DNA from: Bin87 sp034423595
Lineage (GTDB): Bacteria; Chloroflexota; Dehalococcoidia; Lucifugimonadales; UBA3495
Assembly: GCA_965207025.1 (NCBI GenBank)
Contig: OZ242258.1
Span: 186,001 to 250,000, forward strand
Reading direction: 5' to 3'
DNA: 64,000 nt
Of the stretch, positions 42,319-50,089 are shown piece after piece (within the stretch, counting starts at the first letter, position 1; every line of letters starts with the position of its first letter). The position numbers and the translations under genes are program-made. The notes below the pieces were generated by a model, which was not told the origin of the DNA, ran no database searches, and worked only from the letters and a program-made list of their open reading frames with translations.

Positions 42319-42843
42319 ATGACCCAACAAGCAACCAGGATCGATGCCGGCCGCACCGCCGTCCTGATCATGGACTTCCAGCAGCGGATCATCAGCAACG
42401 TGGCCTCCGAGCCGGATGCAGTGGTGTCTAACGCCGCTCGCACCCTGGCGGGCGCAAGAGCGGCCGGCATTCCGGTGATCTACGTGGTGCATCGCGGAGG
42501 GCCGTTCGCCGAGTATGCGCCTGACGTGGAGCTGCACGAAGGCGTAACGCCGGCGGAAGGTGAACTGGTCATCACCAAGGTGCGCCCCGGCCCGTTCTCC
42601 ACCACTGCGCTTGACGTCACTCTGCGGGAGATGGGACGAGATAATTTGGTAATCATGGGCGTGGCCACCAGCGGCTGCGTATTGTCATCGGTGCGCTGGG
42701 CTGTTGACGTAAACTATTCCTTCATTGTGGTGTCCGACGCCTGCTCCGACGGAGACCCGGAAGTGCATCGCGTCTTGACCGAAAAGGTGTATCCACGGCA
42801 AGGGACGGTGATGACCACTGAGGAATTTTTGGCGGCAATCTGA
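42319..42843 (+). CDS. Isochorismatase-like cysteine hydrolase
   Basis: A 174-residue isochorismatase-fold hydrolase. The expected Asp-Lys-Cys triad is Asp19 (LIMDFQQ), Lys91 (ITKVRPGPF) and Cys119 (GVATSGCVLSS). The cis-peptide region GVATSGC fits. The family cleaves vinyl ethers, amides or disulfides; specificity is unknown. GGGAGG is 8 bases upstream of ATG 42319. It sits between the NHL gene and GMC paralogue 2. Confidence 0.9.
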   Translation: MTQQATRIDAGRTAVLIMDFQQRIISNVASEPDAVVSNAARTLAGARAAGIPVIYVVHRGGPFAEYAPDVELHEGVTPAEGELVITKVRPGPFSTTALDVTLREMGRDNLVIMGVATSGCVLSSVRWAVDVNYSFIVVSDACSDGDPEVHRVLTEKVYPRQGTVMTTEEFLAAI

Positions 42844-42864
42844 CCCGCTTGCAGTTGAGGTTCC

Positions 42865-42892
42865 TCGATTCCGGCTTTCGCCGGCATGACGA
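42865..42892. repeat. Short palindromic repeat, family B copy 6
   Basis: TCGATTCCGGCTTTCGCCGG then CATGACGA, with a diverged end. Confidence 0.65.
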
Positions 42893-42932
42893 GAATCGGG
42901 GCGGGAATGACAGAAAAGGTTGTAATGACGCG

Positions 42933-42962
42933 ATCCTTCGACGAGCTCATGATGAGCGGTGG
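42933..42962. repeat. Short repeat, family C copy 4
   Basis: ATCCTTCGACGAGCTCATGA then TGAGCGGTGG, upstream of GMC paralogue 2. Confidence 0.6.
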
Positions 42963-42997
42963 AACGGGGAATGACATTAGCCTCAGAAGGAGCATCC

Positions 42998-44554
42998 ATG
43001 AAGTACGACGTTATCGTGATTGGGGCCGGTTCCGCCGGCGGAACCATGGCCACCCGGCTGTCCGAGGACCCCGACCGCTCGGTGTTGCTGCTGGAGGCTG
43101 GGCCGGATTACCCCGACCTGGAGCAGACGCCCGACGACCTGAAATTTGGCTACGCGCCACGCGCATCCGAAATGGGCGCGCCTCATAACTGGTCCTTTGT
43201 GGGCACGGGGACGCCGCGCCAGAGCGAGCCGGTGAACGTGCCTCGTGGTCGCGTGGTGGGCGGCACCAGCGCGATCAACGGCCAGGTGTTCCTGCGGGGC
43301 GTGCCCGAGGACTACGACAACTGGGCTTCCTGGGGCAACGACGAGTGGAGCTACATAAACGTGCTACCATACTTCCGCAGGCAGGAGACCGACACCGACA
43401 TCAACGACGACTTCCACGGATTCGACGGGCCGATCCCGGTGCGCCGACATCGCCGGGAAAACTGGCTGCCATTGCAGGAGGCTTTCCATAACGCCTGCTC
43501 CGACATCGGCTACGCGGAGGTGTATGACCATAACCATCCCGATTCCACCGGCGTCGGTCCTTTCCCAATGAACAACCCTAACGGCGTGCGGATGAGCACC
43601 GCGCTGACCTACGTGAATCCCAATCGACACCGGCTCAACCTGACCATCCGCGCCAACGTGCGGGTGCGGCGCATCCTGTTTGAGGACGATTCGACAGGCT
43701 CACCGCGAGCGATTGGGGTGGAGGTGGAGAGCGGCGGAGAGACGTTCCAGATCGAGGCCGAGCAAATCGTCCTGTGCGCCGGCGCCATCGCCTCGCCCCA
43801 GCTGTTGCTGCTGTCCGGCGTCGGCCCATCTGAAGAGTTGCGTGGCTTGGGCATTCCGGTCGTGAAAGACTTGCCGGGCGTGGGCAAGAACCTGCGCGAC
43901 CATCCCCTCGTGCCGGTACGAGTCAAGGTAAAGGACGACTTCCCGCTGGATCCCGATGCTCCTCGCATCCAGACGGTGCTGCGCTATACGGCCAGCGGCT
44001 CAGATGCACGCAACGATATGCAGATATTCCCGTCGTCGTTCTCCACGCCGCTGGGCGGCGATCCGTTCGACAACGAGGGCATCCGACTCACTTGCATGAT
44101 GGAACTGGCCGAGAGCGCCGGCGAACTCACGCTGCAATCCACCGACCCGGACGTGCAACCGTATATCGATTGCCGTTACCTGGAGGCCGACTGGGACCGT
44201 GAGCGGATGCGCGAGGCCGTGCGGATAGTGCTGCGCCTCCTGGATCACGAACAGTTTGGCAACATCTACGATGCCCTGATCTCACCCACAGCGGACGATC
44301 TGGTCTCCGACGAGGCGCTGGACGACTGGATGCTGCGAGAAGTCTGCATCGGGCAGCACCTGTCAGGCACGTGCAAAATGGGGCCGGACAGCGACGCGAT
44401 GGCGGTAGTGGACCAGTACTGCCGTGTCCACGGCATCGAGAACCTGCGCGTGGCGGATGCATCGGTGATGCCGGACGTCATCCGCGCCAACACCAACTGC
44501 ACGACTATCATGATCGGAGAGCGGGTCGCTGAGTGGATTAGGTCTGACCGGTAG
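42998..44554 (+). CDS. GMC-family FAD oxidoreductase (paralogue 2)
   Basis: A 518-residue protein closely similar to the gene at 36508 along its length. It starts at ATG 42998 (AAGGAG upstream): MKYDVIVIGAGSAGGTMATR, then PRGRVVGGTSAINGQVFLRG and CAGAIASPQLLLLSGVGP. The active-site His is in GQHLSGTCKMG and the Asn in RANTNCTT. At about residues 230-236 it has extra residues TGSPRA relative to paralogue 1, encoded by DNA that matches a family C intergenic repeat (43688-43716). Substrate unknown; likely alcohol or related oxidation. Confidence 0.93.
   Translation: MKYDVIVIGAGSAGGTMATRLSEDPDRSVLLLEAGPDYPDLEQTPDDLKFGYAPRASEMGAPHNWSFVGTGTPRQSEPVNVPRGRVVGGTSAINGQVFLRGVPEDYDNWASWGNDEWSYINVLPYFRRQETDTDINDDFHGFDGPIPVRRHRRENWLPLQEAFHNACSDIGYAEVYDHNHPDSTGVGPFPMNNPNGVRMSTALTYVNPNRHRLNLTIRANVRVRRILFEDDSTGSPRAIGVEVESGGETFQIEAEQIVLCAGAIASPQLLLLSGVGPSEELRGLGIPVVKDLPGVGKNLRDHPLVPVRVKVKDDFPLDPDAPRIQTVLRYTASGSDARNDMQIFPSSFSTPLGGDPFDNEGIRLTCMMELAESAGELTLQSTDPDVQPYIDCRYLEADWDRERMREAVRIVLRLLDHEQFGNIYDALISPTADDLVSDEALDDWMLREVCIGQHLSGTCKMGPDSDAMAVVDQYCRVHGIENLRVADASVMPDVIRANTNCTTIMIGERVAEWIRSDR
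43688..43716. repeat. Family C-like repeat inside a coding region
   Basis: GATTCGACAGGCTCACCGCG then AGCGATTGG matches the family C pattern TTCGACAGGCTC...GAGCG. In the GMC gene it supplies the extra residues TGSPRA between FEDDS and the conserved IGVEVESGG. At the same place paralogue 1 reads FEGNSAVGVEVESGG, with no insertion. Confidence 0.6.
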
Positions 44555-44592
44555 GGATTTTCTCGCTGAACCATTAATGGCGAGTTCGGTCA

Positions 44593-44620
44593 CTGGATTC
44601 CCGCTTTCGCGGGAATGACG
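44593..44620. repeat. Short palindromic repeat, family B copy 7
   Basis: CTGGATTCCCGCTTTCGCGG then GAATGACG, followed at 44627 by a second partial copy of the right end (GGAATGACGGTC). Confidence 0.75.
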
Positions 44621-44657
44621 ATGGGAGTGGCCGGAATGACGGTCTTAAATTATCCGC

Positions 44658-46301
44658 ATGCGCCTGCCCTACGAATACGACTTGCGGAAACTGCTGGGTG
44701 ACGCCACCGGCGGGGTGACCACGGCAGTGACGGTGCTGCCGATGGCGCTCGCCTATGGTGTCGCTACCGGGTTGGGGCCGATTGCCGGCATGTACGGCGC
44801 CATCGTAGTGGGGTTCTGCGCGTCGGTTTTCGGCGGCACCCCGGCACGGATTGCGTATCCCGCCGCGGCCATGGCGGTGGCGATGATGGTGGTGTTGTCC
44901 AAGCACGCCGATAGCCTATCCGAGGCTTTGACCATCGTCATGCTGGCTGGGCTGATTCAGATAGCGCTGGGCGTTCTGCGGATTGGACGTTTCGTCACCT
45001 ACACACCGTACTCCATGATTGCCGGATTCACCTCCGGCATCGGCGTGATTATCATCCTAGTCCAAACTCTGCCCTTCCTGGGCGCTGACGCTGCATCGGG
45101 TGGGATTTTTGGCATCTTACGCTTCTGGCCGGAGGCATTGTTCGCGCCAAACCTGCACGCCGTTATCATAGGGCTGACGTCGCTGGCAATCTGCGTGTTT
45201 TGGCCCCGGCAGCTGGGGCGGTTTGTGCCTGGGCCGCTCCCGGCCTTGGTCGTCGGGACCTTGATGGCGGCGTTGTGGCTGCGAGACGCGCCAGTGATCG
45301 GAGCGCTTCCCCAGGGTCTCCCTTCCCTGCACATGCCGGAGATGGCGCCCAGTGAGTTGCTGAATGCCGTGCAGCCGGCGCTGATCCTGGCCCTCATCGG
45401 ATCGATCAACAGCCTGGTTGCCTCGCTGGTGGCGGACTCGCTGACCCGCACCCGCCATAAATCGAATCGGGAGCTTGTCGGACAGGGCATCGGCAACGTA
45501 GCGGCAGGACTCCTGGGAGCGCTTCCCGGCGCCGGCGCCACGACGGGAACCACGGTCAACATCCGCTCCGGCGGCAGGAGCCCGGTCTCCGGCGTGATCT
45601 ACGCCAGCGCGTTATTCGTCCTGGTCCTGGGTCTCGGGAAAATCGCCGAACCGATACCTTTGGCCGCATTGGCCGGCGTCTTGATCAAGGCAGGTTGGGA
45701 CATCATAGACTGGCGGCTCATCAAGCGGGTTCGACACGTTCGGCGCGATTACCTGCTGGTGATGCTGTTCACCCTGTTCCTCACCGTGTTCGTGAACTTG
45801 ATTACCGCCATCGTGCTTGGTCTGATCGTCGCCGCGTTCGCTCGCGCCCGTGAATCGGAGCAGCGTGAACTGAGCAGCGTCATATCGGTGCCGCTGCTGG
45901 ATCGCGAGTTCTTCACCGGAGACCCCAATACCGACACCCGCGCGGGCGATGAATTCCAGGCGCGTGTAGGGCTGGTCGATTTGCGCGGCGAATTTTCCTT
46001 TGCATCCGCCAGCCAACTAGCATGGCTGGTGGGGGCCGATATTGAACAGCACGAGATCGTCATTTTCGATTTTTCCAATACCGTAGATATGGACGACAGC
46101 GCGGCTTTGGTAATGGAGCGGCTCATTGACGCAGCCATGGCCACCAATACGGAATGTATCGTGCTCAGTCTGTCGGGCGCAGTGGGGGATACGTTGAGGT
46201 CGTTCAACGTCTTCAGGAGGGTTCCAGCCGAAAGGTTTGTGGATGATCTGGTATCCGCCAGGGAACTTGCCAGGGGTCTGCTCAACGGGAGTGGCGACTA
46301 G
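44658..46301 (+). CDS. SulP-family anion transporter with STAS domain
   Basis: A 547-residue SulP/SLC26 membrane protein. The first ~410 residues hold 10-14 membrane helices, starting with GGVTTAVTVLPMALAYGVATGLGPIAGMYGA, and IGSINSLVASLVADSLTRTRHKSNREL with GQGIGNVAAGLLGALPGAGATTGT are typical. The C-terminal STAS domain (about 430-545) has FDFSNTVDMDDSAALVME. Substrates of the family include sulfate, bicarbonate and carboxylates; the anion here is not predictable. ATG 44658 has no clear ribosome site. Confidence 0.92.
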   Translation: MRLPYEYDLRKLLGDATGGVTTAVTVLPMALAYGVATGLGPIAGMYGAIVVGFCASVFGGTPARIAYPAAAMAVAMMVVLSKHADSLSEALTIVMLAGLIQIALGVLRIGRFVTYTPYSMIAGFTSGIGVIIILVQTLPFLGADAASGGIFGILRFWPEALFAPNLHAVIIGLTSLAICVFWPRQLGRFVPGPLPALVVGTLMAALWLRDAPVIGALPQGLPSLHMPEMAPSELLNAVQPALILALIGSINSLVASLVADSLTRTRHKSNRELVGQGIGNVAAGLLGALPGAGATTGTTVNIRSGGRSPVSGVIYASALFVLVLGLGKIAEPIPLAALAGVLIKAGWDIIDWRLIKRVRHVRRDYLLVMLFTLFLTVFVNLITAIVLGLIVAAFARARESEQRELSSVISVPLLDREFFTGDPNTDTRAGDEFQARVGLVDLRGEFSFASASQLAWLVGADIEQHEIVIFDFSNTVDMDDSAALVMERLIDAAMATNTECIVLSLSGAVGDTLRSFNVFRRVPAERFVDDLVSARELARGLLNGSGD

Positions 46302-46420
46302 CTTTGCCGATATTGTCGTATTGAGCCGCCACGTCTGAATCCATCTGATAAACTCCGTAATAACGCAGAGATAGCCCAGCATCGAATAGCAAGCCACTCT
46401 TCCGCGAAGGAGCAATGCAA

Positions 46421-47272
46421 ATGTCCGTAGGAATAATCGTTCCCCTGCCCGCCTATACCCTCGACCCGGCGTTTATCGCCAGAAAGGCGGAGGAGTTGGG
46501 CTTCGAGTCCATCTGGTATCACGAGCATCCCATCCTGCCGGTGACCAGCGCTAGCCCGTTCCCTGCCACTGGCGGCGAAATACCCTGGACGTACCGGCAC
46601 TTCTCGGATCCGTATATGTCGTTAGCGATGGCGGCCGCCGTAACCGACCGGATCAAGCTCTGCACCGGCATCACACTGGTTCCGGAGCGAAACCCGCTGA
46701 TACTGGCCAAGCAGATCTCGGTGCTGGACCGGCACAGCAATGGAAGGTTCGTCTTCGGCATCGGCGCTGGCTGGAACCGCGAGGAAACTGAGATGATGGG
46801 CGGCGACTTCGATCACCGCTGGACACAGACTGAGGAGGCCATTGGCGCGCTCAAGGAACTGTGGACTCAGGAACAGGCGGAGTTCCACGGCAAGTACTAC
46901 AACTTCCCGCCCGTGTACATGTATCCCAAGCCGGTGCAGCAGCCCAACCCGCCCATCCTGCTGGGCGGCAACGCGCGCAACGTCCTGCGGCGGGTGGTGC
47001 GCTATGGCGACGGCTGGCTTCCCAACCGGACCACGCCGGCCCAGATCGAGGACAGCCGCCAGCAACTGGACGCCCTGGCTGCGGAGCGGGGCCGCGACCC
47101 CCAGGCGCTGACTATATCCGTATTCGGCCAGCCGCCGGAAACCACCCGGCAGACGGTGGATGACTTCCTCAATGCCGGCGCGCTACGCGTCTGCGTATGG
47201 CCCAACCATTCCGACAGCGAGGAAGAAATGGGGGAGCAGTTGGAGCGCATGGCGGAGGAGTTGGTGCGGTAG
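46421..47272 (+). CDS. LLM-class F420/flavin-dependent oxidoreductase
   Basis: A 283-residue LLM protein similar to the TIGR03619-type F420-dependent group. ATG 46421 is preferred to ATG 46415 because AAGGAG ends 8 bases before it. Characteristic: EELGFESIWYHEHP, ITLVPERNPLILAKQISVLD, RFVFGIGAGWNREE and PILLGGNARNVLRRVVRYGDGWLPN. Probably oxidises or reduces a small organic substrate with F420 or FMN. Second LLM gene of the window. Confidence 0.9.
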   Translation: MSVGIIVPLPAYTLDPAFIARKAEELGFESIWYHEHPILPVTSASPFPATGGEIPWTYRHFSDPYMSLAMAAAVTDRIKLCTGITLVPERNPLILAKQISVLDRHSNGRFVFGIGAGWNREETEMMGGDFDHRWTQTEEAIGALKELWTQEQAEFHGKYYNFPPVYMYPKPVQQPNPPILLGGNARNVLRRVVRYGDGWLPNRTTPAQIEDSRQQLDALAAERGRDPQALTISVFGQPPETTRQTVDDFLNAGALRVCVWPNHSDSEEEMGEQLERMAEELVR

Positions 47273-47324
47273 GGCGTCCTGCGCTAAGTCGTTGGAAACC
47301 TAGACACTTCTGATGCAAAGAATT

Positions 47325-47352
47325 CTGGATTCCGGCGAGGGCCGGAATGACG
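47325..47352. repeat. Short palindromic repeat, family B copy 8
   Basis: CTGGATTCCGGCGAGGGCCG then GAATGACG, just upstream of the lactonase-like gene. Confidence 0.7.
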
Positions 47353-47378
47353 GTTCGCAATAAAGGGAGGTAGCAGAA

Positions 47379-48428
47379 ATGGCAACCTATGTGTACGTGG
47401 CGGCGCAGGATGACAACAAGGTATCCATATTCACGATGGACGAGGCCAGCGGCGCGTTGACCATCGCCGGAGAAGAGCCGGTTTCGGGCGGGCCTTCCCT
47501 GCTGGCGATCAGTCCTGACCGGCAGACGCTGTACGCCGGGCACCGGGAAGTCCCGGAGATCACCAGCCATCGTATTGACCAGCAGACGGGGGAACTCACT
47601 CAGACGGGGTCAGTGACGCCGCCGGGCCAGCCAGCGTTTTTGGCCACGGACCGCACTGGCAGGTTCCTGCTGTCGTCGTACTACGCCGATGGCAAGGCCG
47701 CGGTGCATCCGCTGGGCGACGACGGCAGCGTGGGCGGAGCGGCGACGTGCGTGCTCGACACCGATACTGGAGCCCACTCCATCCAAACCGACCACTCCAA
47801 CCGGTATGCCTACGTACCCCACATCGCCCGCGTGCAGGACAACGTGCTGGAGCCGCCCAAGAACATCCCAGGGCCCAACATCATCTACCAGTTCCGCTTC
47901 GACGAGTCCAGCGGCACGCTTGAGGCCAACGACCCGCCGACACTGGCGCAAGAAGATATGATCGGGCCGCGTCATCTCACGTATCACCCTTCGCTTGACA
48001 TTGTGTACTTCTCCAACGAGCAGGGATGCAGCGTATCGTCCTACACCATTGGTGATGACGGAGCCCTCACGCCACTGGAAACCGTGTCCACCCTCCCTGC
48101 CGGCGTCACCGAGCGCAACACCTGCTCACAGCTCCAGTTCTCACCGGACGGTAATCTACTGTTCGTGCCGAACCGGGGACACAACAGCATCGCCAGCTTC
48201 ACGGTGGACGGTGAAGGCCGCTTGACTCCCGCTGACCACGCGGCCACCGAGGCCGTGCCCAGCGCGTTCAGCCTGGACCCGTCCGGTCGGTACGTATTCG
48301 CTGCCGGCTCAGCAACCGGGCAATTGGCGTCCTACAGCATCGACGGCAACACGGGCGCGATGACGCCCCTTGGCGCCTATACCGTGGGCGAGCGACCCAT
48401 GTGGGTGCTGACGACGACGCTGGGGTAG
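47379..48428 (+). CDS. Lactonase-family (6-phosphogluconolactonase-like) beta-propeller
   Basis: A 349-residue seven-bladed propeller of the Pgl/muconate-lactonising fold. It starts TYVYVAAQDDNKVSIFTMDEASGAL and carries repeated SxDGxLxP patterns such as SYTIGDDGALTPLETVS and SFTVDGEGRLTPAD. The glutamate/arginine pair typical of lactonases could be ERNTCSQLQFSPDG. GGGAGG precedes ATG 47379. It may hydrolyse a sugar or other lactone. Confidence 0.82.
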   Translation: MATYVYVAAQDDNKVSIFTMDEASGALTIAGEEPVSGGPSLLAISPDRQTLYAGHREVPEITSHRIDQQTGELTQTGSVTPPGQPAFLATDRTGRFLLSSYYADGKAAVHPLGDDGSVGGAATCVLDTDTGAHSIQTDHSNRYAYVPHIARVQDNVLEPPKNIPGPNIIYQFRFDESSGTLEANDPPTLAQEDMIGPRHLTYHPSLDIVYFSNEQGCSVSSYTIGDDGALTPLETVSTLPAGVTERNTCSQLQFSPDGNLLFVPNRGHNSIASFTVDGEGRLTPADHAATEAVPSAFSLDPSGRYVFAAGSATGQLASYSIDGNTGAMTPLGAYTVGERPMWVLTTTLG

Positions 48429-48456
48429 AACTTCTCTTACTGGACAACCGCCGCCG

Positions 48457-49167
48457 TCAGCTTCCCCGCAGGCGGCGGATTTCTTCCCGCAGGCGAGCGT
48501 TTTCCTGCTCTATGTGTTCTCTGCGCTGCTCCGGGTGCTCGTATTCCTGCCCAGTTTCCGGGTCGTGGACGGTGAAGATCCGGTTACTCCAGTAGCGGAA
48601 GTTCAGGTTCAGCAGGGGGCTGGTTGAGCCTACGATGACACCATCGTAGCGCAGCAGGGGCAGGCGCTCGTAGCGGTCATCGACAAGTCGCTCGCCGATG
48701 ACCGCTTGCCCGAACATCCTGCCGCCTGAGGGGTCAAAACGCCAGTACTCCGGGACGCGCAGCATCTGATAAACATCGCGCTTGTGGCCGGCATCGTTGC
48801 GGTAGGTGCTGGGCGAGGCAATTTCCACCACCACATCGGGCGGCTTGCCGTTTTGTATCGGGTCGTACCCGATGCGGTCGTCAATCGCGTAGCTGTCCAC
48901 GTTGAGGGCGATAAGGATGTCCGGGACTACGTGGGGGAACCGGTGAGTAACCGGGTCGCGGTCGCCGTAGTAAATCGGGATTTCCCCGCCAATCAGTACT
49001 TCGGGATGGTAGGGATAGTTATAACCGGAAGTGAGCGCGGAGCGCAGCCTTGCGGTCAGGTCTTCTTCCGGAGCGCGTTGCCGCATATCCTTCTCTTCTT
49101 TTTCCAGTTCGGGGTAGGGTTCCCATTGCTCAGCGGTTGACTTGGTTTCGGCTTGTGGAGTAGTCAT
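48457..49167 (-). CDS. Uma2-family (DUF820) PD-(D/E)XK-like protein
   Basis: A 236-residue Uma2/DUF820 protein. The nuclease-like core has HVVPDILIALN and GKPPDVVVEIASPST, giving the Asp...Glu pair of the PD-(D/E)XK fold; the canonical lysine is not evident (EIAS). DVYQMLRVPEYWRFDP is the usual family tail of the core. The C-terminal 35 residues form a charged coiled coil (EHPEQRREHIEQENARLREE), common in this family. Function unknown; the family is highly expanded in Chloroflexi and cyanobacteria. Confidence 0.85.
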   Translation of the reverse strand: MTTPQAETKSTAEQWEPYPELEKEEKDMRQRAPEEDLTARLRSALTSGYNYPYHPEVLIGGEIPIYYGDRDPVTHRFPHVVPDILIALNVDSYAIDDRIGYDPIQNGKPPDVVVEIASPSTYRNDAGHKRDVYQMLRVPEYWRFDPSGGRMFGQAVIGERLVDDRYERLPLLRYDGVIVGSTSPLLNLNFRYWSNRIFTVHDPETGQEYEHPEQRREHIEQENARLREEIRRLRGS

Positions 49168-49298
49168 AGGGCGCTCCTCGCAGCAGCCTGCGCTATGTTG
49201 AGTTGATTATACTCGATGCGAATTATCGCCTTCGCAATCGCCGGCTTGATGCGATACCATGTCCGGCACGATTAACCACGAATTCAGGGAGGTTCACC

Positions 49299-50081
49299 AT
49301 GCGACTGGAAGGTAAAGTTGCGCTCATCAGTGGCGGCGCTCGAGGGCAAGGCGCGGCGGAAGCCAGGCTCTTCGTCAGGGAAGGGGCCGCCGTGGTCATC
49401 GGCGACATCCTCGATGATGAAGGGTTAAAACTGGAAGCCGAGATCCGCGAACTGGGCGGACAGGCAGCCTTCGTACACCTGGACGTTACCGACGCCGACC
49501 AGTGGGCGGACGCGGTTACTGAGGCGGTGAACCGCTACGGCAAGGTGGACATCCTGGTCAACAACGCCGGCATCGGCAGCACCAACGTCGGCGGCATCAA
49601 CGCGCCGCGCATCCATGAAGCCCCCACCGAGGTTTGGGACCAGATTATGGACGTGAACGGCAAGGGCGTTTTCCTGGGTACCCGTGCGGCGATTCCTGCG
49701 ATGCGCACTGCCGGGGGCGGTTCCATCATCAACATCTCGTCCATCGCCGGCCTGGTGGGGTTGAGCCCCGGCTCCGGGGCGGGCTCTGCCTACGCCAGTT
49801 CCAAGGGCGCGGTCCGTCTGCTGACCAAGGCCACCGCCGTGCAGTACGCCGGCGACGGCATCCGCTGCAACTCGGTGCATCCTGGCTACATCGACACCGC
49901 CATGACCGAGCGCATGATGTCGGATCCTGAACTACGGCAGATGCGGATCGACAACACCCCAATTGGGCGCATTGGGACGGTGGACGACATCGCGAATGGC
50001 GTGCTGTTCCTGGCGTCGGACGAAGCGTCCTTTATGACGGGCAGCGAGCTGGTGATCGACGGAGGATATACCGCGCAATAG
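49299..50081 (+). CDS. Short-chain dehydrogenase/reductase
   Basis: A 260-residue classical SDR. ATG 49299 (GGGAGG upstream) is chosen over an upstream frame start at 49203 that lacks a ribosome site. The NAD(P) motif is SGGARGQG (about 11-18), followed by the Asp in VVIGDILDD (NAD preference), the NNAG signature, the catalytic Ser in IINISSIAG and YASSK (about 160-164). The C-terminus (TGSELVIDGGYTAQ) is standard. It converges on the PQQ-like gene with an 8-bp gap. Confidence 0.92.
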   Translation: MRLEGKVALISGGARGQGAAEARLFVREGAAVVIGDILDDEGLKLEAEIRELGGQAAFVHLDVTDADQWADAVTEAVNRYGKVDILVNNAGIGSTNVGGINAPRIHEAPTEVWDQIMDVNGKGVFLGTRAAIPAMRTAGGGSIINISSIAGLVGLSPGSGAGSAYASSKGAVRLLTKATAVQYAGDGIRCNSVHPGYIDTAMTERMMSDPELRQMRIDNTPIGRIGTVDDIANGVLFLASDEASFMTGSELVIDGGYTAQ

Positions 50082-50089
50082 ACTTCGAG

